This document shows, piece by piece, positions 43,421 through 54,199 of a DNA stretch of 64,000 nt. The notes under the pieces were generated by a model that saw only the letters and a program-made list of their open reading frames with translations, made no database searches and was not told the DNA's origin. A program made the translations under genes and the position numbers. The stretch is from the NCBI GenBank assembly GCA_037127315.1, contig JBBBDQ010000347.1:1444501-1508500 (forward strand). The letters run 5' to 3'. Origin of the DNA: Ascarosepion bandense. Lineage: Eukaryota > Mollusca > Cephalopoda > Sepiida > Sepiidae. How positions within the stretch are numbered: position 1 is the first letter of the stretch; the number at the start of each line of letters is the position of its first letter.

Positions 43421-43904
43421 GGAACCAGCTTGGTCTTTATCCATTGTGCTCTGTTGAGCGAGAGACCAGCAAAATCCCTTGTAAAATCAACGATGAACAG
43501 AAAGCAAGGATTATAGTTATATTTATTAACTTAAACAAATAAATCGCTCAAAAGAGATCCCGAAAATTTATGTTGTCTGAGGGCCTTGATCGAAGCTAAT
43601 GACGTTTTCTTAAATAATTTTTTTATTATTTCAAGATATTATTGTGTCATTTTGTTAAATATATCTTTTAAAATGCGATGCCAGAGTTATAAACATATTT
43701 ATCCTTGAAATATTCAAACACTCCCTGCATTATTTCCACACTTCTCTTTACTTTTATTAGTAATCGTATTTTTATTATTTCCTTGGGTTTCTGTTGTATA
43801 CACATTTCCTTCTGGGTTCCAAGAAAGATGTGACGTCAGAAATGACATTTTCCACTGATAAGTTTTTCCAAAAAAAAAAAAGCAACAACCTAAAACCACA
43901 CATA
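43421..43904. other. No feature recognised
   Basis: AT-rich. Confidence 0.35.
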
Positions 43905-44115
43905 TTTTTCATAGATAAACTTCTTCGCAAAGTGTGAACTGTACTTGTGAGTACATATTTTTTTAAAAAAATTAAGCCATACGCTACCGGAATCTTTTCA
44001 ATGCGTCTATCGGAACTATTTCCAATCAATTCGTGAGCTCCAAATACAATTGGCATTATTGATGTCTTCATGTTTCACATTTTTAGATTTCCACTTCAAG
44101 AACTTTGCATTCTCA
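43905..44115 (-). pseudogene. LINE C-terminal domain, second copy
   Basis: On minus: KTSIMPIVFGAHELI, IEKIPV, LTSTVHTLRRSLSM, matching KTRVMPLIV..., IERIPG and LSTAHTLRKTLSM at 13275..13081. Diverged and lacking the RPD...ID part. Confidence 0.6.
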
Positions 44116-44131
44116 TAGGTTTTTGAAGACC

Positions 44132-44134
<3 letters not shown>

Positions 44135-44184
<50 letters not shown>
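44135..44184. repeat. (TTA)n microsatellite
   Basis: About 16 units of att. Confidence 0.95.
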
Positions 44185-44186
<2 letters not shown>

Positions 44187-44282
44187 TGGCAATGTTATAA
44201 TCTATTATAAATATAAATGTAGTAGGTATATTATAATAAAATCATGAAAATAAGAATATTAAAAATGATTATTTTCATAATA

Positions 44283-44345
44283 CTTTTACCCCACGCAATG
44301 CAAGATTACAACCGGTGCGCAGGGGGTTATATTGAGAGAAAAACA
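44283..44345 (-). mobile_element. LINE-J terminal scrap
   Basis: ttaccccacgcaatgcaaga and ggtgcgcagggggttatatt match the LINE-J 3' terminal box on the minus strand. Confidence 0.5.
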
Positions 44346-44539
44346 TGGTGTAGGGGATGCCAAAGAAGGGTTAAGATATGGATGTGATTTAGGGTGTGTG
44401 GATGGTATTTTGGGTGTGTGGATGCTATTTAGGGAGGAGATAGTATTTAGAGATTATAAAAGATGGCAATTAACGTTGCTAAAAATGGCGTTGCATTTCA
44501 ATGAATTATATGAATTATAGTAATAGATGAATCCTAGAA

Positions 44540-45575
44540 CCACCATTATAATATTGGCAATTTGGGAATGACTTAAGAGTAACCAAGAATCTTTACTAGC
44601 AGCAAACCCCTTGGACAAGTAATGAATTGAGCAGATATACAAAGATAGAAAGGGGCGGCTAAGATAAGGATGTGTCTTTTCACCGGATCTCTTCAACTTA
44701 TACAGCGAAAATATCTGGAGAAACCTAGAAGTTATGCCTACATTTGTCATCGGAGGCCACAATTCAAACAACCTAAGGTACGCAGATGATGCAGTGCTGA
44801 TAGCAGACACAGAAAGAAAACTACAAGACCTCCTACAGAAGGTAGCTGAAAAGAGTGAAAAGAAAGGACTAAAATAAACTGCAAGAAAACCGAATGCATC
44901 GTCATCAGTAAAAAGGGCTGCCCAATATGCCAAATACAAGTCGGCGATACTAGAATCAAGCAGGTACAAAAATTTAAATACCAGGGAAGTGTTATAAAAG
45001 AAAACGAAAGTGTGACACAGAGATCCGAAGGTGAATTGGCATGGCGAATGAAGGATTCCAGAAGTTGAGTAAGGTATTAAGAAACAGGACAATTTCGCTA
45101 GAAACAAAGAGAGTACTGGATTGCTACGTGCTGTCCGTACTTCAATATGGCAGTAAATACTGGACCATATCGTCAAAGATGAAGGAAAAATTTGAAGCAA
45201 CTTAAAGATGGTTCTACAGAAGGATGCTGCAAATATCATGGATCGCACATATCAGCAAGATGATGTCCTAGAAATGGTGAAAACAAAAAGGAAATTAATA
45301 TTGAGCATCAGGAAGAGACAGCTGAATTTCCTGGGACATGCAATGAGGAATGTAGGCTTGGAAAACCTTATACTCACAGGTCACATAGAGGGAAAAAGGG
45401 ACAGGGGAAATCAACGGATAGCATATTTGAAGGACTAATAAGGTAGATGATGAAATGAGGATTGCATGGTGTAACAGGAGAAGGCGTCCTAAGGGCCACC
45501 AGGGATAGGGAGACGTGGAAAACTAGGATCGCCTACGTCCTGAAAGGAACAGGGCACATAAAAGAAGAAGAATAT
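44540..45575 (+). pseudogene. RTE-like LINE, longest copy, with intact YADD box
   Basis: From the thumb side of the palm to the 3' tail. The RQGC motif is R-stop-GC: CAA has become TAA at 44665..44667. VFSPDLFNLYSENI and LRYADDAVLIAD follow, with YADD intact at 44779..44790. It then runs through a frameshift to TECIVISKKG, KYQGSV-type, FQKLSKVLRN, DCYVLSVLQYG, FYRRMLQ-type, IRKRQLNFLGHAMR, ENLILTGHIEGKRDRG, RATRDRETW and YVLKGTG. It ends agaagaagaa at about 45575. Several stops. The minus strand has a long accidental frame over this copy. Confidence 0.85.
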
Positions 45576-45607
45576 TGTTATAATACTATAAATCTACTTT
45601 TACTTTC

Positions 45608-45610
<3 letters not shown>

Positions 45611-45667
<57 letters not shown>
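45611..45667. repeat. (GT)n microsatellite
   Basis: About 28 units, some 35 bp past the RTE-like tail. Confidence 0.95.
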
Positions 45668-45668
<1 letters not shown>

Positions 45669-46865
45669 TTGTTTATTGTACATTGTCGATTTATAGCCTT
45701 TGGACAAAAGGGGAAGACCCTTTTACATGAATTTGCGGAAAGAAAATCATAAGAGTAAAATATTGTTCTCTGTGCCATCCTCGAATCAACCTGGCTACAC
45801 ATCGTGACTATCGCTGAATAACCTATTTACAAGCAATATGAAAAAAAGAAAAAAAAACAGGCCTGCAATATTCAGACTGGACGCAGAGTCTCCCTTTTTT
45901 TCAACCCCGCTCTCGTATAAACGAAAAAAAAAAAATCAAAATTTAATATTTCTTTTTACACGTTCGTGTCAGGAACCAAGTTTAATGTATAAGAATAATT
46001 GACATCTCCCAACAATAAGCTACTGTAAATATTGAAATTAGTTTCTCTTGACTTCCAGCAAGATTCTCTTCACTCTACTAAGTTTGTGCAAGGCCGAGAT
46101 ACGACAATGGTGTTTTATAGAATAACGCATTGAAACAGCCCCCGCCATAAAGTATAAGACGTCGCACCTACCACGAAACTCATCATTCCCAGCCTGATTC
46201 TTTTCTTCTTTGAATAACAACAGCTGCTGGCAGCGACAACGTCACAAGTAACGCTTTACACTAGCGTGAGGTCTGTGGCATAAGAATTCGTAAATTTATC
46301 TGTAAATCTGTTGTAGAGTAAATAAGACAGAGTTCAAGGTAAGCGTTCCACCGGGAACTTTACATTCTTAATTAAGCTCTCTCTTTTATGAACTCAGTCG
46401 TTCCTTCGTCTACGGACAGAGACTCACCTAAGACCAGCTAGGTGCCCGATTCAGTGTGTGCGGGGACTGGGCAAATTTTAACGATTCGTCTAATTGTACG
46501 TGATCGGGTTCCCTACGTAAAGTATTACTTTGCGTCATATCTCCATCCCGTGTCAGAGGAAAAGAATTAGGTAAATACTTCCACTCGAACTCCTTCTTGG
46601 ACCCGCTGCCTTAAGAAACCTAGATAAACGTAAAACTTTGTCTATGGAAAAGGAGTCAATTGGCAGTCTCAGCCTAAGATTACTGAGGGTATAATTAAAG
46701 GATTAATTGTTAATGGCAAAAAAAAACAACGTATAAATACCTGTTAAAATATTTAAAAAACTGGAACGCAATCAGAAACTAACACTACAATAAATATCGT
46801 ACGGGGAAGTCAGGGGATAATAAATATTAGTCGCGATACGGAGGAAAAATGAAGAAAAAGAATGC

Positions 46866-46866
<1 letters not shown>
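45668..46866. other. No gene supported; less AT-rich stretch at 46030..46620
   Basis: From about 46030 to 46620 the composition resembles an exon, 5' leader or LTR more than the surroundings. A good splice-donor-like aaggtaagc lies at about 46338. No frame or motif identifies it. Confidence 0.3.

Positions 46867-46900
<34 letters not shown>
46867..46900. repeat. (TA)n microsatellite
   Basis: Pure TA run. Confidence 0.95.
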
Positions 46901-46902
<2 letters not shown>

Positions 46903-47093
46903 AACATTTAAAGTGATATACGTGTGGAAAAGCAGGAGATGAACGTCACACTGTAAAACTAAAACATTAAAGTGTTCACATTTTAAAAAATTCGTACACA
47001 GCGTTGAAACGGAAAAAATAATTAAAGCAAATTTTTGTATGAGAAAGTTAATAACGTGAAAGTAAAAATGCAATTATACACTAGTAGTGCTAT

Positions 47094-47569
47094 AGAAACG
47101 ATGAAAAGAGTGCTAGACTGCTAAGTGATGTCAGTTCTTCAATACGGCTGTGAATGCTGGACAATATAATCGAAAATGAGGACAAAACTGGAAGCGGCCG
47201 AAATGTGGTTCTACAGAAGGATGCTACGGATATCGTGGTCTGAGCATACAAGCAACGACGAGGTGTTAGAAAGAATGGCAACAAAAAGGAAATTGATGCT
47301 GAGCATCAGGAAGAGACAACTAAAATTCCTGGGACATGCAATGAGGAAGGAGAGCATGGAGAACCTGATACTGACTGGACAGATAGAAGGAAGGAGAGAC
47401 AGAGGAAGGCAGCGGATAACATATTTGCAGGGCCTGATCAGGTGGATGACGGAACGGGGGTTGCCAGGAGCAACAGGAGCAAACATACTAAGAGCCACAA
47501 GGGATAGGGAGATGTGGAGAGCCATGATCGCCTACGTCCTGAAGAGACAGGGCACATAGAAGAAGAAGA
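47094..47569 (+). mobile_element. RTE-like LINE, 5'-truncated young insertion with target duplication
   Basis: Flanked by agtgctat at 47086..47093 and again at 47570..47577, an 8-bp direct repeat just outside the element. The body is the last part of the polyprotein: KRVLDC, SVLQYGCECW, then an uninterrupted 127-codon frame (47176..47559) with AAEMWFYRRMLRISW, HTSNDEVLERM, RKRQLKFLGHAMR, RATRDREMW and YVLKRQGT, then a (GAA)n tail. The start Met at 47176 is internal to the ancestral protein. The intact frame shows youth, not function: no catalytic domain is present. Confidence 0.9.
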
Positions 47570-47684
47570 AGTGCTATTCACAATAAACAACGAAGCCCCA
47601 TGGAAAGCAAACTGAAATCTTGTACTAGAAAAAATCTTCGAAGATAGCATGTGGCGTTTCGGGTGAGAAAATATTTCTTTTTTT

Positions 47685-48560
47685 TGTAACGTAGAGGGCT
47701 CAGTGATGTTTGTCAAATTGGCTTTGTGCCAAACATAACCGAAATCCTCACAATTTAAAATAACAGAAGGTTGAATGAATGAATGTGTTTTGTTGTTAAA
47801 ATAAGTGGAATTTTATTAATAGAACTGAATACTATAACATGAATTTGTAATATAAATGAAATTTTGTTAATATTATTGTAAGAAGAAAAGTACTCAAATA
47901 GAAAATGCATCTAGCTAATTATTTTGCATGACTGAAATGTTCAAAAGAAAAAACGCACATGGTTAAATGTTCAAGGGAAATAGTAGTAAGTAGAAAAGTG
48001 TCCAGAATTTATAGTTGATAGTAGCAGAATGCGTGCATGTAAAAAGATTAAAAAGTTTGTTTTTTTTTATAAAGTCTGTGTCCTTTCCTTTTTATGGCCG
48101 AAGAAAATGTGAAGAGGAAAATCAAGTACTAAAGGAGATTGTACTTATCGAGGTCAGTTAAAGTTGTCCTTTTGTAGAAAACGAAGAAAACAAATTAGAA
48201 GTAAAGGTAGAACAAATGTACGTCGGCGAGATATGACCTCGGCCTGAAGTTTCTTCCTTACATGACGACGATTTGCTTTAGATGCCGCTTCTGTTCTGAC
48301 TCATTTGACCGGTCAAGATTTTGGGTTTAACTGTTGGATTTTAGTCATGTAACCGACTCCATCAATATACCCATTTTTTTTTAGGCGTTAAGAAAAATTA
48401 CCTGGCGTCATAACTCAATTTCCTATTTCGTATCCAATCAGCATCCAGAATATTATTTTTCACACTGACTAGAGAAATTTGCCTTGGTCTGAGTTTTGCA
48501 AAATATTTTTACCCGTTTGCGGATGTGCAATTTTAATTTGTGTGTTTTAGTTAACTGTTA
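47685..48560 (+). mobile_element. Probable gypsy LTR/leader, copy 2
   Basis: Homologous to 37855..38500 (see there). It lies directly before the pol remnant at 48740, which is why I read it as LTR or leader. Exact LTR ends and a primer-binding site were not identified. Confidence 0.5.
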
Positions 48561-48739
48561 GATTATATAGCATTTCTATCCTATAGAGAAATCACATGGA
48601 ACTAGTGATTTCCTTACAAATATGTAAAAACTAAGTCTTATATGTTAAAAATTACTACAAAATTATTCGTACTGACTGGATGGAATTGTTCGCGTTATGG
48701 GATTTACTTATATATATTCATTGCAAAAATATAAGTGGA

Positions 48740-49985
48740 CAAGTGACCAGTTTAGAATAAACAATCAATATGAAAATTTAAAGGAAAAATTAAAAGAGTT
48801 TTCCGAATGTTCTTTCGGATCAGTTGAGTCTCTGTTCGAAAGTCAGAGCAACATTTCAACTAAAAAAGTGTCGACAGTATTTAGACTGAAACGTAGCGAA
48901 CCGTCTGTAGCCTTGCATCAAGTCAATGAAGAATTAGACAAAAATGGCTGTAATTGAAAAACCAACTATTTAAAATGGTCAGTATCAAATGTGACTCTAA
49001 AGAAAACTAATAATGAAACTCGTGTTTGTGATGATTTTTCGACTGGGAACTGGCCATTAACAAGTATAGAGTCAATGTTTTTGAAAAACTAAACGGCGCA
49101 ATCATTTATTTGAAGCTGAATATTTCTGAGGTGTATTTGCAAATACAAGCCGAAGAAGAATGTTCAGAGTTAATAAAGATAAATGCACAAAAAGGATTGT
49201 ATAAGTTCAGTCTGTTTCCTTTTGATTTAAAAGTGGCTTCAGTCATATTTCAACAACCTATAGCGATTGTGCGGATGTGCGTTGTGGTGCATTGGATATC
49301 GGCTCGGGACGAGAATGCAGGGAGCAGAGTTCGAATTCCAGCCGAATTCATTGCATTCACTTACGCGCAAATACCCTTGGGAAAGGTATTAGTCCGTCTA
49401 TTCCTTCCAGTTATGGGTTAAATAACAGGACAGATTGGGTTCTATAGTCTTGGTCGACAACCAGTCTACCGCAGAAAGCAAAGGCAACCTACGTAGATAC
49501 GTAAGTGCGGGTTCAAACCCAATGAGGTGTACGAATTATTTTTACCTAAAATCAAGGATCTAGGGCAAACTATTATCAAAAATGGGTCGTCAACTTGAAT
49601 GCAAGTGCATTTAAAAATATTTAATTTTTAAAAGGCTACAACCATTTATAGAACTTGCAAATTATTATCAAATCTACATATCTAATAAGCAGATTTTGGG
49701 GTCTGTATCCGAAACGTTTGCTTAAAACCGGCGTAAGATGAAAATAGGCTGATAATTGTCAAAAAGCATTTGAAGAAATGAAGAAAATACTAACGTCAGA
49801 CTTATCATTAGCGCACAAGCAGAGGTCGTATTGACTTCAGATGTTAGTGACTATGGAATAGGAGAGGTATGTTTACATAAAGATGACGACGTTAACACGA
49901 AAACCGTCGCATATGCACCGTGTTGGGCTAATACAGGCAAAAAGAACAGGTTTATTTGTTTCGCAGCATATCAACTCATTATGGG
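48740..49985 (+). pseudogene. Ty3/gypsy-like pol pseudogene, split by SINE-1
   Basis: In order: VFRLKRSEPSVALHQVNEEL (48860..48930, N-terminal of RT), KKTNNETRVCDDFSTG (49005..49050), then LKLNISEVYLQIQAEEEC (49110..49165), KGLYKFSLFPFDLKVASVIF (49190..49250). SINE-1 interrupts at 49270..49495. After it come LQPFIELANYYQIYI (49642..49688), a decayed connection, and the RNase H start LTSDVSDYGIGEVCLHKDDD (49830..49890). The first RT catalytic Asp (usual K-D/L-LSDAY) is N in LNISEVY. The segment that would hold the YxDD box is missing, replaced by the SINE. No integrase seen. Confidence 0.85.
49270..49495 (+). mobile_element. SINE-1 copy nested in gypsy pol
   Basis: Head gcgttgtggtgcattggata, B-box-like agttcgaattcc, body ccttgggaaaggtattagtc, core gacaaccagtctaccgcag and ggcaacctacg. 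It is truncated in the core. Confidence 0.9.
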
Positions 49986-49994
49986 CAATTTAAT

Positions 49995-50345
49995 GCAGAA
50001 AATTAATTTTCTTGGGGACATTGCAAATCTATGGTTGGTAATTGTTTCTTCTCAAAAATTCATTGCTGATATTTTTTTTAATTTCTAAAATTGGTTTTGG
50101 TATGTTTACAATAAAAAAACATTTTTTTTATATTTTTATGTTTTGACTCAAGTTTGGGGGTTAACTTTTTGCCCATTTCTGGGACTCTAACAGGTGCTAA
50201 CACTCCGGGTCAGGGTAGACCTGGAAAAAACAGAAATAGATCGGTGGTTCCACGCTCCTGTATGTATACCACCCGTTCAGAGGTCTTGCTAGCGAATGTA
50301 TTTTATCATCAACTTCATTACAGATTTCAAATACTAAGTGCCCAT
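49995..50345 (+). repeat. Family Z dispersed repeat, copy 2
   Basis: Matches 28640..28960 (aattaattttcttgg, ggttaactttttgcccat, aacaggtgctaac, ccgggtcagggtagacctgg, ttccacgctcc). Here it follows the gypsy pol remnant, so it may be the 3' part of that element or an insertion. Confidence 0.5.
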
Positions 50346-50419
50346 TATTAGTGCCATTATTATTAGTTCACTGTAATAAAAATGTCGGCTTCAAAATAAG
50401 TCCACTAATTCTTTTGTTG

Positions 50420-50654
50420 TGTTTTTTTTTAAGCCAGGCAATACTGCCACTAATAGCAGGGAGATACAGAGAGCGAAAGTGAAAGAAAACAGTGTATAGT
50501 GGCAATTGAGGAAAGAATAGAAGATGGAAAATGGCTACTGACGTCGTATTTGAAGTTTTCAAGACTGGAATTTTCATGGAAGCAAGTAAACGGAATAGAG
50601 TTCCAAAACCGAGAAGTGCAAGAAGTGTTAGTGTAGAAGTTACGGTTACATGTA
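50420..50654 (-). pseudogene. LINE-J 3' part, left piece
   Basis: On minus it covers the 3' UTR and last ORF codons (FGTLFRLLASMK, equivalent to LWNSLPHACFPDG). It is interrupted at 50655 by a MITE and resumes at 51040..51085 with the SHPFTG-type segment (cctgtaaaagggtgggac). Confidence 0.7.
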
Positions 50655-51039
50655 CACTACCGTCCATAATTATTAGGCCATCCAAGTGTTTTAAAAAATG
50701 ATGTATTCCATAGTATTTTTTAGTATTTATTGCCAAGTGAATAACTGTAAATGAAAATAGAATGGCTCTTTTGTTAATATTGCACAATAACATGTGCATC
50801 AAATGAATTTATAAATATTGAATAATTACCTATATTGAAGTTTCATCACTGAAAGAATGAAGAAAACTTAGGATGATCCGGACAAGTTAATCTTCGTTTC
50901 CTTACCTTGTAAAAGTTTCCAAAGTAATAATAAAAAAAGGACAATTCTATTTTAATTTGTTAATAAATACTAAAAATAGTATGACATACATCATTTCTTA
51001 AAAAAAGCTGAGGTGGCTTAATAATTATGGCCGGTAGTG
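50655..51039. mobile_element. 385-bp mariner-type MITE nested in LINE-J
   Basis: Arms of about 78 bp: cactaccgtccataattatt on the left, and cactaccggccataattatt on the reverse-complemented right, continuing with atgatgta..cata.tattttta. TA precedes the left end; the right flank is aa, perhaps a mutated TA. No transposase frame. Internal sequence is AT-rich. Confidence 0.85.
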
Positions 51040-51085
51040 AACATATTTAACCTGTAAAAGGGTGGGACATGAATGGCAATCTAGT
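51040..51085 (-). pseudogene. LINE-J right piece of the interrupted copy
   Basis: aacctgtaaaagggtgggac on plus is the reverse of the SHPFTV codons and continues the piece that ends at 50654. Confidence 0.65.
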
Positions 51086-51089
51086 ACAA

Positions 51090-51545
51090 AATACAGCGAA
51101 GAATCTGTAATGTGATTGATACCGATTTGGCTGACCGCCTGCAGTCACTCTCTCACCGGCCTGTCGTGGCTTCGCTGTGCCTCTTCTATAAATACTTTCA
51201 TGGCTTCTGCTCTGACGAAATTAAATCACTGGTGCCCCCTAGATGTGAATTTGCACGAGATAATAGATTGGAAACTAGGTCCCACCCCTTTACAGTGAAA
51301 CCGATGAAATGTAACCGCCATTTCTACTCCAACAGCTTCTTTCCTCGCACTTCCCGCCTGTGGAATTCCCTACCGCACGCTTGCTTCCCCGACGGTTACA
51401 ACCTCCAGAAGTTTAAATGTAAGGTCAATAGACACCTCCTAACACACTCTCCTTCTGACAGTTCCTATACCCAATCCCTCTATGTAACCCCCTGCGCTAT
51501 AGTGGCAGTGGAATGCCTTGCTAGGGGTGATACGATTTTTTTAAA
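51090..51545 (+). pseudogene. LINE-J 3' part with intact C-terminal frame
   Basis: An open frame of 155 codons (51112..51579) carries IDTDLADRLQSLSHRPVVA, LCLFYKYFHGFCSDE, SHPFTVKPMKC, RTSRLWNSLPHACFPDG and KFKCKVNRHLL, then the 3' UTR and ggggtgatacgattt end. It runs opposite to the copy at 50420..51085, forming an inverted pair. The Met at 51112 is internal to the ancestral ORF. Confidence 0.85.
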
Positions 51546-51595
51546 AAGTACCACGTTTAAATTCATGTTGTCGGGGTAACAAGGAAAAAAAGCTT

Positions 51596-51680
51596 TTTTG
51601 ATATTGTCCAGCATTCACTGCCATATTGAAAAACCGACATTACATAGCAACCCAGCACTCTCTTCTTAGTTTCTAGTGAA
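51596..51680 (-). pseudogene. RTE-like LINE scrap
   Basis: On minus: LETKKRVLGCYVMSVFQYG and SECWTISKK, the segment before the FYRRML motif. Confidence 0.75.
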
Positions 51681-52204
51681 AATTGATTGAGAAAGGCGAG
51701 ATCTGGCTCACTAGGTTGCATCGGTCTGTCCGCTGCTTGGTCTGACAAGATCCGTCTTGATTATGACAGCCTGACTGATGCTGTTGTCTCCCGCAGGTTT
51801 CGCGTCGAGATCATGCTGACATTTGCTTATTCTGATATTGGTGTCTCCGGGGGATGATCCCATCCGCCTGGTCATACCTGCTAGACCTTATCACTATGGG
51901 TGGACCTAGCGTTCTTGGAACTGCCGACAGCTTCGTTCTTAGGATCACTGGGACAAAGAAGTGTTCTACTTCTACCATGACAAAGAAATGGCCATATATA
52001 TTACACACTGGATATCGGTGTGAAAAGTTAGTTACCAAATATACCATTATATTCATATGCATCTCATTTGTGGGATCAACACATGTAAAAACTTTTATTT
52101 GACATGTAAGCTATGTGAGTCTGCGTATAATTATCGCATTCCAAACTCTTCAACAAACTAACTGGAAAGTATAATGAACACCACCAAACAATGAGTCACA
52201 TAAC
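51681..52204. other. Unidentified, less AT-rich sequence
   Basis: 51700..52000 is richer in C and G (tgatcccatccgcctggtca, gtcttgattatgacagcctg). Open frames on both strands but no motif I can name. Confidence 0.3.
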
Positions 52205-52492
52205 AAATCTCATCATCCGAATCCTGATGAATAAAGCACACAGTAGAATCAGGCCAGTGATAAGATAAGAACAGTTCGGTTTCGTCTAGGACACTGGAAG
52301 TATGAACGCTATATTTATTCTTAGAATTTTATCAAATAGGGCAATGCAAATGCAGAAAAACATGTACCTTGGTTTCATAGAAATGGATGGGACAGTGGGG
52401 TTTGGAAAGGGTAATAAGAGAAAACTTATTAAGAGTTACCTGGGATAAGGAGATCCTGACGGTCATGATCACCTACGTCCTAAAGAGACAAT
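52205..52492 (+). pseudogene. RTE-like LINE, deleted copy
   Basis: ILMNKAHSRIRPVI, EQFGFV, SMNAIFILRILSNRAMQMQK and LGFIEMD (52220..52380), then a jump to RVTWDKEILTVMITYVLKRQ (about 52430..52490), which is the 3' end. Everything between, including the YADD box, is deleted. Confidence 0.75.
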
Positions 52493-52559
52493 CTTTCTAC
52501 TCCACACTGCACAATGTACCGTCAACGTAAAACATTGGGGATTATTTACAATCTTTCTA

Positions 52560-52960
52560 ATCTACACTGAAAAATGTCAAGACTCAGTGGAAAACAAAAG
52601 AAATTAGAATAGACTTCAGCAGTGGAAAGAATATGTAAATCTCTTCCACGGCAAGAAAGATCAATCAACAATACATAAAATTCCTGACGGAACGAAATAC
52701 GTATTGGGAGCTGCACTGGCCAAACTGAATAGAAACAAAGCAGCATGACCAGACAGTATTGTAATAGAAATGCCGACATCCTGAGACGGTTTCAACATAG
52801 ACAAAATTACAGAAATAATGAATGAAATTTATAACAATGGCGATATACGTAAGACGTAAGCAGATCGATGTTTGAAACATTACCTAAGAATCCAGGAGCA
52901 AACGAATATAAACACCACTGAACGTGTTATCTTTATAAAATCACCCAACTTATAAGCAGG
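52560..52960 (+). pseudogene. RTE-like LINE, upstream RT piece
   Basis: AALAKLNRNKAA, PDSIVIEM, DKITEIMNEIYNNGDI and KNPGANEY-like sequence. This segment belongs upstream of the 52205 piece in an intact element but lies downstream here, so they are separate fragments or a rearrangement. Confidence 0.75.
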
Positions 52961-53264
52961 CATGGGCTACTTGTTTGGGGACAAATCAACACATAAAAAC
53001 GTCCACTCTCTGTAATTCTTCAATCTTGTGTGCTGCGCATTTATTCCCAGTAGGAGAAAGCGTTTTCTTGTGATGTTTGCTCATGTATTGAAGGAGACGC
53101 GTCACATGAAATACGAAGAATGATTTGTTTAATAATGTGCCTGTCATCTTTGCACCTTTTCCTTGAAAGAAAAATAAATTGAATTCTGTGTCTGCAATTA
53201 GCCCTGCCTATCTTCGTATCTTTTATTGTTCAGATTGTGTACGTCAATAAAGAATCCTTACTGG
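52961..53264. other. No feature recognised
   Basis: No gene or repeat recognised. Confidence 0.35.
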
Positions 53265-53830
53265 ACATCTAGCTGATAAGATGCTTTAGAAATTTTAACT
53301 GACTCTTTTTTCATGTTATGTACAAACGGCCATTGCTGTTCCAATTGCCCCAAAACTTCGTCGTTGTTCAGTCAGTGGTATATAACGCGTTGTTTTACTC
53401 TGTTCCTCATTGCCCAATCTACCTTGTGTGTGTCAGATTTTTCAACCCATCCTTCCTTAATAAATGTTCCGAAATTCTCAGCTGTCTTTATGATGTTAAG
53501 TGTCCTTTTAGGTTTCATTTTCACTAATACATTGATATTGCTCGCATACTCAGTGATGGTATTCTCAGTTTTCTTTCAGTTTTCTTTTGTAGAACCCCAT
53601 TTCTAAAGCCTGAAGTCTCTTTCTCATTTTTGACGTAATTGTCCAGCATTTTCTGCTCTGCAGAAAAACAGATATCACGTAACATTTTAGTAATTTTTCT
53701 TTGTTTCTAACGATATGTTTCTGTTTTTTAACAGTTTGCTTAGCTTTTGGTATGCATCTTTGGCTATCACAATTCATCTTCGGATCTCAGTGTCAAACTT
53801 TCCGGAATTATACTTTCATCATAATGGATT
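53265..53830 (-). pseudogene. RTE-like LINE, diverged subfamily
   Basis: On minus: KFDTEIRR, AKDAYQKLSK, LLKCYVISVF, KCWTITSKMRKRLQALEMGF, then a long decayed stretch and NNDEVLGQLEQ near 53360. Its 3' part matches 56440..56790 better than the main family (gataagatgctttagaaatt / gataagatactttagatatt). Confidence 0.65.
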
Positions 53831-53924
53831 AAATTAAGATTCCTCCCTACATGTGAGGATCCCGTATTCTGTTTTCAAAGAGTATTGTCTACAGAAATCA
53901 GCTTCAGAAAGCGGACAGAAATGA

Positions 53925-54165
53925 ATATATATATATACTACAAGAAAACTAAATACATGGTCATCAGCAAAAAGAGGAGCCCTAATTACAACTACACGCC
54001 GAGGATACTAAAATCAAGCCGGTGCAAAAGTGTTAATACCTCAGAAGTGTTCTGTCAAAGGACGGAAAATGCGACACTGAGGTTCAAAGTAGCATTGGCA
54101 TGGCTAAAGATGCATTCAGGAAGCTGCGTAGTTTATTGAGAGGCAACCTATACGACGAGACGATT
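53925..54165 (+). pseudogene. RTE-like LINE fragment (post-YADD region)
   Basis: YKKTKYMVISKKRSPN, then RILKSSRCKSVNTSEV, NATLRFKVALAWLKMH. In an intact element this lies after the piece that follows it here. Confidence 0.7.
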
Positions 54166-54199
54166 ATGTGAGCTAGATGTCCTATCAGGATTTTTTACT

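Noticed and set aside
44454..45248. 264-codon minus-strand open frame
   Set aside because: It lies exactly antisense to the RTE-like LINE, whose motifs read on plus. Its hydrophobic look comes from antisense of basic codons.
47211..47525. 104-codon minus frame
   Set aside because: Antisense of the young RTE-like copy.
49500..49525. tRNA B box (gggttcaaaccc) as a tRNA gene
   Set aside because: No matching A box or acceptor stem, and it lies inside decayed gypsy sequence.
50368..50802. 144-codon minus frame
   Set aside because: It runs across a LINE-J tail and a MITE arm.
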